Shown here: in pieces, positions 21,521-32,439 of the stretch
Layout: every line of letters begins with the position of its first letter
How positions within the stretch are numbered: the first letter of the stretch is position 1
Origin: Platanthera guangdongensis
Taxonomy: Eukaryota; Streptophyta; Magnoliopsida; Asparagales; Orchidaceae
NCBI GenBank assembly: GCA_039583875.1
Contig: CM077155.1
Location: forward strand, 7,428,043 to 7,492,042
DNA length: 64,000 nucleotides
Direction: 5' to 3'
Notes under the pieces: generated by a model
Database searches by the model: none
What the model was told of the DNA's origin: nothing
Seen by the model: only the letters and a program-made list of their open reading frames with translations
Made by a program: the position numbers and the translations under genes

Positions 21521-22460
21521 ACTAAGTCTACAGACATTAAGTGAAGCTTACTCACTCAACGTCATGTGATAAAAAGCATTGATTGAACCTTTGTCAGTCA
21601 AAAATTGTGATTTCACAAAAAATTGGCTAAATCCAAATGCATTGAGTGTAGCTTACTCACTCAATGCCAGATAATAGAAGAATATTTGTTAAGTAGCTTG
21701 ACGTTGAGTGAAACTTACTCACTCAATGCAAAGTGACAATCTATCTAAGTAACATGACATTGAGTGATGAAGGCTCACTCAACGCCTAGTAACAGAAAGT
21801 TTGACTAAGACAAAAAACATTGAGTGATGAAGCCACACTCAACGCTCCCAACGCATAGTAACAGAAAGTTTGTCTAAGGCAAAAAGCGTTGAGTGATGAA
21901 GCCACACACAACGCTCTCAAGGCCTAGAGACAAAAAAATTTTCTAAGTGTCTTGGCATTGAGTGAAGCTTACTCAGTTAACGCCTAATGGTAGAGAAATT
22001 TTTCTAAGTATTTTGGCGTTGAGTGAAGGTTGCTCACTCAACGCCTAGTTATAGAATTTTGTCTAAGTGTTTTGGCATTGAGTGAAGCGTACTCACTCAA
22101 TGCCTATACTAAAATGTTTGATTTTGGCTAAGTCCACAGATGGTGATGTCAATAAAGTCAACAAAGTCAATAGAGTTCAAATTAAGTGTGGGAAAGCTAC
22201 AGAACACGACAAATGTTGTTGAAGGGCTACTATACATCTTCTTCCGTTAAAGCAAGGTGTAGCTGTCTGCTGCAGGTGATCTCCACTGCTTCCTGGAGCT
22301 GTTAATCGACGGAAGATATAAAGGGACAACTTTAGATGTTAAACTTAACTTTTTAGGGTTTTATCCAAAACGAAAAAAGAGTGGTTGTACTTCATCTTTC
22401 TCGTCATTGCTGCCGAGAAAAAGCTTGAAGCCTTCTAGCAGAACAAAAAGTTCAGTTAGT
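21521..22460 (+). repeat. LTR-like insertion, copy B, second part with hairpin units
   Basis: Continues the hairpin array interrupted at 12046 (nine further units to about 22105), then a TATA box and GC-poor leader. It matches 10251-11197 of copy A with scattered substitutions. Confidence 0.8.
22317..22323 (+). promoter_or_regulatory. TATA box, copy B of the LTR-like unit
   Basis: TATAAAG in the same context as at 11054, downstream of the hairpin array. Confidence 0.55.
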
Positions 22461-23440
22461 TGTAGCACTTTTCTTCTGCTACATCAATATAAGAAAGACT
22501 TCTGATAAAGAAAGTAAGGAGAGCCTTCAGTTTTTTGTGAGTTCAGTTAGCTGATTGAAGATCTCAAGACATAGCCGTTCTTTCGTCTTCTTCAGTAAGT
22601 TTAGAATTAATATTTTGAGATTCTTCCAGCAGAGGCAGAATTTCTTCCTACTGCTGTGAAGAAAGATAGAGCTGAGATAACTCAGCTCGAGTTGTTGGCA
22701 CAGAGAAATTTCTCTGTGTCAAATTAATTAAACCATTATTTTTTATAGGATCCTTTTGGATCTGAGTTGTAGGGTCTTTGGCCTGAGGTAGGGCAAATTT
22801 GCCTGAGTTGTAGGAGAGTTTTACTCTCTGAGTATAGGATCCATCTTGGATCTGAGATAGGTGATTTTTTGATCACTGAGCTGTAGGGCTTAAAAGCCTG
22901 AGGTAGGTGAGTCATTCTCACTAAGTTGTAAGGCACTTGTGCCTGAGGTGTAGGATCTTTTGGATCTGAGGTAGGGCTTAACAGCCTGAGGTAGGAGAGT
23001 CATTCTCTCTGAGGTAGGATCCATTGTGGATCTGAGGTAGGGCTATCCTCCCAGCCTGAGTTGTAGGGCTTAACAGCCTGAGGTAGGTGATCTGTTGATC
23101 ACTGAGTTGTATGGCCTTGTGCCTGAGCTGTAGGTCTTAAAGGAGACCGAGTGGTCCTACGGGATTGTAGTGTAAGCTCTTTGTGCTGAATTTTGGAGAA
23201 GTGTCTTGTCTAACTGAAAGTTAGAAAGGTGGGAGGAGAGTGGATGTATCCATAATCTGGGGAATCACTATAATTTATGTGTGTGCTTTTTTGTGTTGTT
23301 TCCTTTTTGCAGGTTCTTGAAAGCTAAATAACTTCCAACACACTAAGTAACTAAATAAGAAATTAAAAAAATTCATAAGACATCAAATAACCTATTCACC
23401 CCCTCCCCTCTAGGTTGCAAGCTACCTTGAAAACAAAGAC
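22461..23440 (+). repeat. 3' portion of the LTR-like insertion with a short tandem repeat
   Basis: From about 22740 to 23180 the sequence is made of degenerate units of 20-35 bp around GCCTGAGGTAGG and GATCTGAGTTGTAGG. It ends near ACCTATTCACCCCC at 23391-23406, a phrase often seen close to the end of long copia LTRs. This part has no copy A partner. No coding potential. Confidence 0.55.
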
Positions 23441-23720
23441 TTTCAATCCTTTTCACTCGGAAGCAGGGGTCTCCGATTTCAGCATTGATTACTAGCAGAC
23501 CTTGGTGAGGTACATGTAACCCTTTAAGGTCTACATCTTAGAACGTGATGACTGAGTCTTGACGGGACCTTTTTCGACTACGCTCGCACTCGGTTTGCGT
23601 ATTATGAGGAGCTTGGGCTACGAAATTGGGGAATCCTTTAATGGTCTGGATGCTCTCTGGCATTCTTTTGGAGGTGAGAACCACAGCTCCCTGAATCTTC
23701 AAATCTTTGGGGAACTCGCT
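23441..23720 (-). pseudogene. 5' internal region of the Tat-like gypsy element, little coding left
   Basis: On the minus strand this is the first internal sequence after the PBS. A 63-codon open stretch at 23538-23729 has no recognisable motif. It may be leader or the start of gag. Most of gag is missing between here and the protease fragments. Confidence 0.35.
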
Positions 23721-23740
23721 TTCCCACAAATGGCGCTAAA
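23721..23740 (-). promoter_or_regulatory. primer binding site-like sequence of the Tat-like element
   Basis: On the minus strand the sequence TTTAGCGCCATTTGTGGGAA directly follows the LTR end. It resembles the (T)GGCGCC-type PBS used by Tat/Athila elements, with substitutions. Confidence 0.6.
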
Positions 23741-23741
23741 T

Positions 23742-25703
23742 TGTTGCTGTCTGCTCGAGACTCTTGGTAGACCGGGCCTGCTGAACCGTCTTAGCCCGTT
23801 GAACGGTTGAGCGCGCAAATAGTTAGAACTTCACAGAATAGTGAGAGAGAGAGAGGGAGACTTTTTGCGTGGAAAACCCGCAATCTGGGTAAAAACTCAT
23901 GTGGTCGATTCAATATCGACCTAACTTCCACTGGACAGAGTTTGCTATAAAGCTTTTGGTAGAAGATGATGGTGGCATGCCGCTCCTCGTTACACTTGTT
24001 GAGATGAGAGAGAGTGCTTAGAGTGCGATAGGGCTCCACACTTTTGCCAATGGTCTTGCTTCTTAGTGCAAAGGGGAGCGTGAGAACTTGGGCGTGTTGA
24101 CGGGCTCGATTTGTTGACGCTGAGAAGGATTGTCGCTCGCTTTGACGCTACACGGACAACAGAAATCAAAGAGCAATCGTTAGAGTTCCTACCACCCTCC
24201 AAGTGCTTGACGGAGTTCAGGGGCGACTTCGATTGTCTAAACGAACTTTGATGATGATCCTGCAGAGTGAAAAAGAGAATGTAGAGAGAAGTAGGAAGAA
24301 GAGAGAGAGACCAAAGTGAAAGAAAGTTTTTTCAATGAAGAGGTAAAGGAGCTATTTATAGATTTTTAAAAGGGCAGTCCTGTAATTTTGTCTGGTAACT
24401 ACCCTACGGACGAATTGGAATGCCCGAATTTGAGTATGAGTATCGTCATTTTTAGATAAATGACAAACCTACCCTTGGGACGAGAAAAGCCCTCCCGAGA
24501 AAACGGGCGGCCGACGAGCCCGACGGTCGGGTAAGGCCGGCATCCAAAGCCGTGGACGCCCTATCCCCCTCACGCCAAACAGCCAAGTGGGGGGGGGGCG
24601 ACCTTGGCATGGTCAGGCGGCCAAGGGGCGGCTGGCCCTTGCGGGGTCGGCCGCATCCGAGAGAGTCCATATTCTAAGGCTCTGTTTTGCACGGTGGTGA
24701 CGGTCATGAATATGTCATTCGTTAACGCCCACCGGAATTTCATCCACTTTTATGTTCAAACGAATGATGTTTGTTAGGTTATTCTTACTTAATGAATGAA
24801 TGTTTAACTCATGCATTTACAACAGCCACTATCATGCCAAACGAAGCCTAAGAAAGTTTTGTCAATGAAGAGGTAAAGAGACTATTTATAGATTTTTAAA
24901 AGGGCAGTTCAGTAATTTTGTCTGGTAACTACCAGATGGACGAATAAGAATGCCCGAATTTAAGTACGCGGATCGCTATTTTTAGAGAAATGACGACCCT
25001 ATCCTTTGGATGAGAAAATCCCTCCCAGAAAAACGGGTGGCATGACGAGCCCGATGGTCAGGTAAGGTCGGCAACCAAAGTCGTGGCCGCCCTATCACCC
25101 TCACGCCGAGCAGCCAAGGGGGTCTTGGCGGGGCCGGCCGAGGCCGCCCTTGGGACGGGCGGCCAAGGGGCTGCCGGACCTTGTAGGGTCGGCCGCGTTC
25201 GAGACTGCCTGTGTGTCGGGCGGCCTAGGGTTGGTCTACCCTTGCGGGGCCGACCGACGGTGTCGTGAGTCGGGCGACCTCCCCTTACGGGGTTCGCCGA
25301 GGCCGTCCTAGGGCTGGGCGGTCGACCCTTACGGGGTCGGCCTAGGCTGAGGCCACCCTTGCGCCGAGCGGCCTAGGGGCAGTCTACCCTTGCGGGTCCG
25401 GGGCTCCCTGTGGTCGGCAGCGAAGGGGCAGCCAGCCCTTGCAGGGTCGGCCGAGACTGCCTATGTGTTGGGCGGTCGAGGGGGCGTCCGACTCTGGTGG
25501 GGCCGGCCGAGGCCACTGGGCGGTCGGTGCTTGGGATCCCACGTGGCGGTTAAGATCTGATGCGTGATGTTTATTGCACAGATCGGATGAGCGGATCGCA
25601 CGCACTGTGGTTAGGCCCCTAACTCCACACTTCGCTAGTGGGAGGAGAGGGAATCCAGCTATTTGTTGTCTGGAAGTTCTATATATTGGGGTCGACCCCA
25701 TCA
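23742..25703 (-). repeat. 5' LTR of the Tat-like element, internally rearranged
   Basis: On the minus strand the LTR would begin TGATGGGGTCGACCCC (25703 leftwards) and end at 23742 next to the PBS, with TG/CA ends. A block at about 24325-24570 (AAAGTTTTTTCAATGAAGAGG onwards) is repeated at 24850-25100, with a MITE at the junction. 24470-25530 is very GC-rich with imperfect GGGGTCGGCCGAGGC units. The partner LTR was not found. Confidence 0.65.
24678..24848. mobile_element. Tourist-like MITE (171 bp)
   Basis: The ends are GGCTCTGTTTTGCACGG and the inverse complement of CATGCCAAACGAAGCC, an imperfect inverted repeat of about 26 bp. Both sides are flanked by TAA (24675-24677, 24849-24851), the target duplication of PIF/Harbinger elements. 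It has no coding capacity. Related fragments lie at 28505-28657 and 28736-28850. Confidence 0.72.
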
Positions 25704-26215
25704 ATAATAATATTTTTTACAATTTAATAATACATCCTATATACTATATTAAAAAGGAAAAAAACACAATTTGATTAAACATTCGCTTTCCTATTTTACC
25801 CTTCTTTATCAAAAAATTCCAGTTTTTAAAATTTACACGTTTTTAATTGTGCTCTCATATAGATAAAGTTCTCTACCTACATTAAAAATATGTTCTCCTC
25901 ACCGCTTGCAAACCCCCCATGCACAACAAAAAATGAGCGACAAACGGAGTATAACACTGACAGGTTTGCGAGCGTCGGGAGTGTTGTCACGCAGGGTCAA
26001 TGTCGTGGCTGACATAATGTCGGGCAGGGCACTGAGCTCCCCGTGCACTATCGCGGTTGAAATACTATCACAGTTGGCCAATGGGCGGAGCGCCTGTCAC
26101 TCGCAATAAATATATAATATTTTTTAATAATTTCATAATATGTAATAAATATATAAAGTAGCGGTTGACAGTCGCACTATTCATCCGCCGCTTTATTAAA
26201 AAGAACAAAAAAATA
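25704..26215. other. AT-rich intergenic DNA
   Basis: AT-rich sequence with a GC-richer stretch at 25960-26090. Short open frames on both strands overlap there but show no motif. Nothing else recognised. Confidence 0.5.
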
Positions 26216-27025
26216 GGGTGTTGTTACGTGCACATCACTTTTGGCTATGTGCACACAAACCCTTAAAATAAAGAGCGATGTTACGTGCACATCACTTTTG
26301 ACTATGTACACACTACTTTTGACTATGTGCACACCAAACTATTAAAATAAACAATACCATTATTTTTTTCCAATCCCACCCATATTAAATCTAAGCGCAC
26401 ACCCCGCTCCTATTTTCTCCCGAAAGCCGAAACTCTACCCACGCCCAGCTTCCACCTCGCTTCACATGACATATAAGTACAGTTGGATTAGATACTCCAA
26501 AAATACAATACATCATCGACTATTCAAAAAATGAATTGAAAAGAAAACTACGGGAACTATTGGATTCTACAACAAACCAAACTGTAAAACATTTGGTTCC
26601 GGGTTGCTTAAAGGGGCGATCAAAAGGAAGCTTGAACAAGCAAAAAGACCGTGCATGTATTAATATTCAATTTTAAGTAACTTGCAAATATTTTGTTTAT
26701 TTAAGGCAACCAATATTCATATCTTTATGTTCGTGCATGTCTACATGAATTTAAAAATGGACCGTGCAAATTTTTAATTATATCAGTGAAAATGATTTAA
26801 GATTTTTGTTTTTTATTTTGTTGGTTTGAAATATAAAATGGGAGAAATCTTTTGTATTTGAAGTAACAAAAAAACTCAAATTTTATTTTGGTGTTTATTT
26901 AATAATTTGTCATGCAAATAAAATTTATGATGTTTACTTGACAATTTGACCTGCAAATAAAATTTATGGTGTGCACATATCAATGATGTGTGCATAGCCA
27001 AAAATGATATGCACGTACACCGCTC
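26216..27025. mobile_element. non-autonomous DNA transposon with long inverted ends (MULE-like)
   Basis: The left end GAGCGATGTTACGTGCACATC (from 26273) pairs with the complement of the right end, which reads TGCACGTACACCGCTC at 27010-27025. Similarity extends through a TTTTGGCTATG block for over 35 bp. The left end is partly repeated at 26216 and 26309. The interior is AT-rich and non-coding. No clear target duplication was found, so the superfamily is a guess. Confidence 0.6.
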
Positions 27026-27176
27026 AAACAAAAAAAACGCAACATTTTTTTTGTAAATGATTGCTTATATATTAGTAAAAAGCGCAATAATATAATTATG
27101 TATATGTGTGTGATAATCAATGTGCTGCCTCACTATAGGTCGCCTTCACATCTACCTCCGGAACTACTCTCGCTCA

Positions 27177-27674
27177 ATGGATAGCTCGCCGCCAGCGTCC
27201 ATCGCCGCCGGCGACTCATCGTCGTTCCCAGTCCCGCCGGCAATCACCTACGTCCAGACTGACGCCACTACATTCAAGGAGTTAGTCCAGCGCCTCACCG
27301 GGCCACACGACGACGTCCCGTCCTCGAAGCTCGCTGGCGTTCGTGGGCCGTCCTTCAAGCTCCACGAGAGGCGGCAGGCTTCCCAATCAGAGCTCTCTGT
27401 TCTGAAGCCCATCGTCAGCCCCCAACCGCTTCCTTTCGACATTTCCTTCTCCTCGCCGGCCTGCCGTAGCCCGCTCGTCTCGCCGTCGACGCAGCTCTCG
27501 GTGCTCTCTATCTCCGACGTAAATAGATCGCTGGAGGAGATAAATGAGGATGAGGAGGAGAAGGCAATACGGGAGAGGAGGTTTTATTTGCACCCGTCGC
27601 CGCGGTTGGGGAGGACGACAGCCGAGCCCGAGTTGTTGACGTTGTTCCCGCTTCATTCTCCGGGCGAAAAGTGA
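27177..27674 (+). CDS. VQ motif-containing protein (VQ4/VQ31-like)
   Basis: An intronless frame of 165 residues. The plant VQ motif FKELVQRLTG is at residues 33-42 (pattern F-x3-VQ-x-h-TG), by which VQ proteins bind WRKY transcription factors in the nucleus. The C-terminus ERRFYLHPSPR...EPELLTLFPLHSP matches the tail of the VQ4/VQ31 group. At least seven Ser-Pro sites agree with the known phosphorylation of this group by MPK3/MPK6. The start is placed at 27177 (MDSSPPAS); an upstream in-frame ATG at 27120 would add 19 residues not typical of the family. Third positions are GC-rich, unlike the AT-rich flanks. It has no disruptions. Confidence 0.93.
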   Translation: MDSSPPASIAAGDSSSFPVPPAITYVQTDATTFKELVQRLTGPHDDVPSSKLAGVRGPSFKLHERRQASQSELSVLKPIVSPQPLPFDISFSSPACRSPLVSPSTQLSVLSISDVNRSLEEINEDEEEKAIRERRFYLHPSPRLGRTTAEPELLTLFPLHSPGEK

Positions 27675-28504
27675 GAAATGCAACATTTAGAATATATGTA
27701 TATCTTAACAATATCTATACTAATATATAAAGATATCTCTCTATGCTTTCATTTTAAATCAAAATCAATTATCTTAAATTTTTTTTACAATTTTGATTAT
27801 TAATTTAAATTAATTTCACTAAAATCTTATTTATTTTTTTCCTGAAATTAGTTATTTATATTCTAGTTGGACGAGAGATCAGTGAGGTGGTAGTATTTCT
27901 CAGAAGAGGTGCTACGCACCTCATAATTTACAAACTTCTATGATTGAGATGTTCTATTAAGATGTCTCCAATGCAATTCGAGTTTTTTTTATAGTTCTTT
28001 TAGAGGGATTTCAATTTACATTTTCCTTATCTCTTATTATCTTATAATGTCCTACATCATAATACTATAGATATACTCGCCTTATCGAATTGTATTTTGG
28101 ATACATACATTTATCCGTATCATCGAACAATTCGTCGAACACAGTGGCAAGCGTGGGACAACGTAGGGAATGAACCCTAAGAGAGGGGGAAGCATTTGAA
28201 TTAATGATTGCGGCAATTAGGGCGTTCGAGCTCGGCTCCCTTTCACAAGTCAATCTAAAACAAACTATATGACACTTTCATCCCACCTAATTCCCGCCCT
28301 TTTATATATTTTAAATATATATGAAAAATTATATTAAAAAATACTCTTGATTTTTAAACTGCCGTTTAAAAAATAGCCTTCCCACCAACTCCTTTCATCC
28401 CACCTAACTTTTTTCTTCAACTACCAGCGTGCATTGGACTATGTCAATATTTTCCCCAAATGTTAATAAAATAATATAGAAAAAATTTAGTGGTCGTGGA
28501 TGAA
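27675..28504. other. AT-rich 3' flank of the VQ gene
   Basis: AT-rich sequence with no recognisable gene. It contains several AATAAA-like and TA-rich stretches that could serve the VQ transcript end, but no site stands out. Confidence 0.4.
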
Positions 28505-28657
28505 CATGGAGGTTAAATTGTCGTTCGTTAACACCCACCTAAAGAGCTTCATTCACTTTTATGTTCAAACGGATAATGTTTGTTAGGCGATTCTTAACAA
28601 ATGACGCTTTAGCCCATGCCTTTACGACCACCACAATCGTGTGAAACGGAGCCTTAG
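28505..28657. mobile_element. MITE fragment, same family as 24678-24848 (right end kept)
   Basis: TCGTTCGTTAACACCCACC and ATGTTCAAACGGATAATG match the MITE at 24678, and the right end GTGTGAAACGGAGCC is kept, followed by TTA. The left terminal 20-30 bp are missing. Confidence 0.65.
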
Positions 28658-28735
28658 TTGAATCCAAACAAGTCAATATATCGGCATCATCAAGCAAGAA
28701 AGAGAAACATGATAGAAATTCAAACACAAGCTACA

Positions 28736-28850
28736 TTTGGCATGGTGGTGACGATTTTGAACACAATGGTGATGAACGGTCGTTTGTGAACGCCCGACCT
28801 CACCTAAGGAACTTCATCCCCTTTTATCTTCAAAACTATTTTTTTGTTGT
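28736..28850. mobile_element. MITE fragment, same family (left end kept)
   Basis: TTTGGCATGGTGGTGACG and TCGTTTGTGAACGCCCGACC match the left half of the 24678 element. The right half is missing. Confidence 0.55.
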
Positions 28851-30480
28851 GTCGGTAAAAATGCCCCAACAAATGGATCCTCAATAGTAGAGTGCATAAA
28901 ATGATTCATGAAAGGTCATTCAAGAAGGATGGAGACATTTCTTCATGCCCCAGCATTAAAGAAGAGTCAACCGCATCATACAAATTCTCCTATGCATTTC
29001 TGATCTTTGTTAGTCCCAGTAAGTAATATTTCAAGTTTTCTCCAGACAATTAGGGCTCAAACAATAATTGCACAATATGGATTGGTTTGACCGAGCTGAT
29101 GCCCCGCATAGCCCATAAGGCCCATCACAACCGTGGTGGCCTCCTAAGGGTGAATTTCAATTGGAAATCAGGTGGTTCAAAGGGGCGGGGAGGATCCACC
29201 GCGCGGCCACGGCCCTGCCAAATGGGCCATGACCGTGGGGGCAGACGTGCGACTGTGCGGGACCCACCCCACCAAACAGGGCAAATGACAGCTGAAGATA
29301 ACTCAATCACTAAATTCACCATCAAAATTGCATGAAATATGAACACCTCAATCAAGGTTACTTGTATAAAAAAAACAATAAGGTTGCTCTACAAACCACC
29401 AGCCTGTGAGGATGGACAAAAAATTGTATCTTTAAGATGCATGCATGCATGCAATTTGCCGAAGATTGAAAGTAGGCTCGAATGAAGGATATCCCGAGAA
29501 TTCGCTCATTTTCTTCACAAAAACTGCCCACTGGTTAACAAAGGATGGGAGACTCGAGACTTGTGGCATCATACGAATGCAAAGGGAAGATTGAATGCAG
29601 AACCCCGTGAACCTCTTTCATGCGGTTTCCAGTACTTCGAAGACCCGCGATTCAAACCAGCAGACCGACAACCAATCTTGTGATGGCAGTGAACTTCAGC
29701 CCGAATAGAGAACTTCTAAAAAAATGAAAGAATATACACAACATGGCCTAAACTGATGGAAGCAACCTCAACAATCTTCAGTTGCCAAAATGGAATCCAT
29801 GCTTTCTGGGAGATAATCATCCTGTAGCATCAGTAGCTTTAAACATGAGGAAAAAACAAATCAATGGTATTATTAATGTTATGAGCAAGTTAGTGATGAG
29901 TGGTGGACCAAAATGTAATAATCCCTTTCTTATCTCTGTTTTCTCCATAGTATTGTAGATTCATTTGTATAATATAATCTTGCACATCTTGCTTTCGTTC
30001 TATAAAATAGAGGGCTTGTCTAATAGTTTTAAAAAAATCTTTGTTAGAGAGTAGACATAATATACATTGTAATCATGCCTCGGCATACATGAGATGCACT
30101 AGCTTTAGATTACGCAAATTTCATTGCGGGAAAATTGCCGGAAAACAAAAAAAAACAATAAAAAAGTTGAAGGGAAAGAAGAGGCTGATCAATCACATAC
30201 TTTTATCAGTTGGCTGGAATGATCTACTGATGCATGATTTGAGTTGAGGCGATCCGGTAGCTGACGTAGATCCAAAATCAAGCAGTTGTTTGCCACCCTG
30301 CGGCAACATATTATTATATCCTTCCTCGAAACTGTTTGAAATGATATTCGTAGCAGCACATCATGACATGGTGAAGCAAAACCGGAGAGAAAAAAAATAC
30401 AACAAGAAGAAAACATGGGGATTGAGTAACCAAATGAAGTTCCAACGGCAAAAGCTATCACACATCTGCTCTTTCATCGT
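28851..30480. other. non-coding DNA without recognised features
   Basis: Only short open frames without known motifs. 29120-29290 is GC-richer; 29425-29450 has a short GCATGCAT run. 30040-30470 holds short overlapping frames on both strands that look like chance. Confidence 0.4.
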
Positions 30481-30484
30481 TGAA

Positions 30485-30795
30485 CATTTGTCGGGGGCGG
30501 CCACATTGGTCGGGAGCGGGCGACATTGGTCGAGGGCGGCGACATTGGGCAGCAATTCATATATACCCGGAAATAGAATCACGAACAGCAATTCATATAT
30601 ATATATACAAGCACGTGCACGGGAGATCGCGTACGGTGCGGCGACAATGGTTTGGGGCGGAGACATTTGTCGGGGGCGGCGACATTTGTCGGGGGCGGCG
30701 ACATTGGTCGGGGGGCGGCGACATTGGTCGGGGGCGGCGACATTGGGCTGGGGCGGCGATATTGGCGACGGCGGCAACATTGGTAGGGCGGCGAG
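30485..30795. repeat. GC-rich minisatellite, 18-19 bp unit GGGGGCGGCGACATTGGTC
   Basis: About ten imperfect copies of a unit containing GGCGGCGACATTGGTCG in two blocks (30485-30550 and 30640-30795), separated by TA-rich and GTGCACG sequence. The reverse complement of the same unit forms arrays at 35505-35690, 35990-36366 and 47543-47640. Open frames across it are repeat artefacts. Confidence 0.9.
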
Positions 30796-31006
30796 TAGGG
30801 GAATAAGAAAAAAAAAATTATGCAAATGAGTAGGAGAATAAAAATAAATTTATGATAAAATGACAAAAAAAGTCATACAAATGAGTAGATGAATAAGAAA
30901 AATGAGGGGTATTTTGGCATTAAAATGTTACACCATAGTCTGGGGAGTATTTTGGGGAGACGAATGTTACACCATGACTCTTTTGGAGTTTGCTTATAGT
31001 ATAAAG

Positions 31007-31007
<1 letters not shown>

Positions 31008-31067
<60 letters not shown>
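31008..31067. repeat. TA microsatellite
   Basis: About 30 uninterrupted TA units directly left of the Helitron-like element. Confidence 0.95.
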
Positions 31068-31070
<3 letters not shown>

Positions 31071-31074
31071 CATA

Positions 31075-31647
31075 TCTTCCAGCATGGGCTACGGTGCTTT
31101 CTCAGCGGCAGCTTCGGGCGGAGGTTTTCCAGCGGCGAGGGCAGGCCCGCCTCCGAACGTTCCAGTTCCGTGCTCGAAAATGCGTCGATTTTGCTCATTT
31201 TTTTTTATATTTAAATGCAATCTATCATTATTAACGGGCAGTACCCGCAATAATTAAATAATTATTTACTCAAAATCACCGTAAAAATTAAAATTTTGAA
31301 TTTTAAAATCGCCGGCGGCAGCGGGCGGAGGCTGCCCGTGCGCGGGTTTTTTTTGATTTTCTAATTTTTTTAATATTAAAATAATTTATATCATTAATAA
31401 ATAATTAAATAATTAGGTTTAAAAAATCAAAAAATTTAAAGTTTCACGAACTTTAAAATTTCTCTCTCTTCTTATTGTATGTCGGGCGAGCGAAACCATC
31501 TCCGGGGGAGCGGGTGAAGCCCGACCGGGCGAAGCCTGCGGGGGGCGGGCGAAGCTCTCGCCTGCCAAGCGGGCGAAGCCCGCTTGGTTGTGGGCGAAGC
31601 CCGCAGCGACGCATCGAGAACGGACGGAGCCCGTTCGAAGATGCTAG
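31075..31647 (+). mobile_element. Helitron-like element, 3' end well supported
   Basis: The right end has a GC hairpin (GAACGGACGGAGCCCGTTC), a short spacer and CTAG, followed by T of a TA run. This is the Helitron 3' signature (hairpin, CTRR, insertion between A and T). Upstream, several GCGGGCGAAGCCCGC-type palindromes lie at 31475-31610. The 5' end is placed at TC after CATA (31075) only because it adjoins the other TA run. No Rep/helicase coding. The last ~60 bp recur inverted at 47736-47800. Confidence 0.6.
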
Positions 31648-31829
31648 TATATATATATATATCTTTAACACTTATAAAGAAATATCCTGGTTCCATCTTT
31701 AAAAACCACTGTAACAATCTTGACTGTCGGATCTTGCTCTCTTTTTTCACTAATCACCGTCCTAAAAAAAATCATAGGTGTCTTAAACTCTCCCCCCATA
31801 AAAGCTCATGTGCTTTCTCTCAAGAGAGA

Positions 31830-32095
31830 AATCCAAAGTGAGAGAGAGAAAAGGAGAGAGAGAAAGAGAGAGAGGAGAGAGAGGGCGGCGGGAGAGAGGG
31901 GGAGAGAGAGGGGGGCTCGCGCCATTTATGAGAGAGAGAGAAAGAGATAGAGAGGAGAGAGAGAGGGAGAGAGGGCGGTGGGAGAGGGAGGGAGAGAGAG
32001 TATATTATGGGAGAGAGAGGGGTCATTTATTTTTATAAATGACCATTAATTTTTATATTACAGAAAGATAAAGAGAGAGAGAGAGCAAGAGAGTT
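31830..32095. repeat. GA-rich low-complexity tract
   Basis: Nearly pure GAGAGA/GGGAGAG sequence at 31830-32015, with a second short tract at 32065-32095. Confidence 0.92.
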
Positions 32096-32204
32096 AGATA
32101 AATTAATTTTTATGCGTCAAAACGTATATTTTTTTACAAAATAAAAATGATAATATTGATGTTTCTTTTGTTGCGGTCATTTTGAGTACTCTTATGTATA
32201 TGTT

Positions 32205-32345
32205 GCGGGCACAGACCGCCTTGATGCGGGCGCAACCTGCAACGGCGCATGGAGCACGGGCGAAGCCCGCTAGGGGCAGGCGAAGCCCGCCGCAGCGATT
32301 GGATACTGTCGCGCGGGGCACGAGGGCCGGAGGCCCGTGCCTGTC
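32205..32345. repeat. GC palindrome cluster related to the Helitron-like ends
   Basis: Contains ACGGGCGAAGCCCGC and CAGGCGAAGCCCGCC, like 31475-31610, and a last hairpin GGCACGAGGGCC...GGCCCGTGCC before a TA run. The terminal tetranucleotide is CTCG, not CTRR, so it may be a diverged or unrelated end. Confidence 0.45.
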
Positions 32346-32349
32346 AACT

Positions 32350-32355
<6 letters not shown>

Positions 32356-32400
<45 letters not shown>

Positions 32401-32416
32401 TATATATATATATATA
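32356..32416. repeat. TA microsatellite
   Basis: TA repeats with one CG interruption at about 32399. Confidence 0.93.
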
Positions 32417-32439
32417 GGGAAGTATCTCGTGCGGGCGTA

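Larger units (their letters stand above)
11197..22460. repeat. tandem segmental duplication, copy B, split by a gypsy element
   Basis: Second copy of the 1.79-kb block. It is interrupted after position 12046 by a 9469-bp gypsy element plus one 5-bp target duplication and resumes at 21521. The order is therefore duplication first, gypsy insertion later. Confidence 0.88.
8771..25703 (-). mobile_element. remains of a Tat-like Ty3/gypsy retrotransposon with later insertions
   Basis: On the minus strand a PBS-like site (23721-23740) lies next to an LTR (23742-25703). Far downstream are protease (9535-9735) and RT (8771-9120) fragments typical of Tat-type gypsy polyproteins. Most of gag is missing, and later insertions and a tandem duplication separate the pieces. 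The 3' LTR was not seen. That all pieces belong to one copy is inference from order and orientation. Confidence 0.65.

Noticed and set aside
23559..23810. 83-codon plus-strand frame next to the Tat-like PBS
   Set aside because: Antisense to the start of the gypsy internal region and crossing its LTR edge; no motif.
27120..27176. Upstream in-frame ATG of the VQ gene
   Set aside because: The extra 19 residues (MCCLTIGRLHIYL...) are unlike VQ proteins and run into AT-rich promoter-like DNA; the start at 27177 fits the family.
30189..30461. 90-codon minus-strand frame with hydrophobic N-terminus
   Set aside because: No homologous motif recognised, no splice or promoter context, overlapped by an open frame on the other strand.
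31820..32038. Ser/Pro/Leu and Glu/Arg repeat frames
   Set aside because: Artefacts of a GA-rich low-complexity tract.
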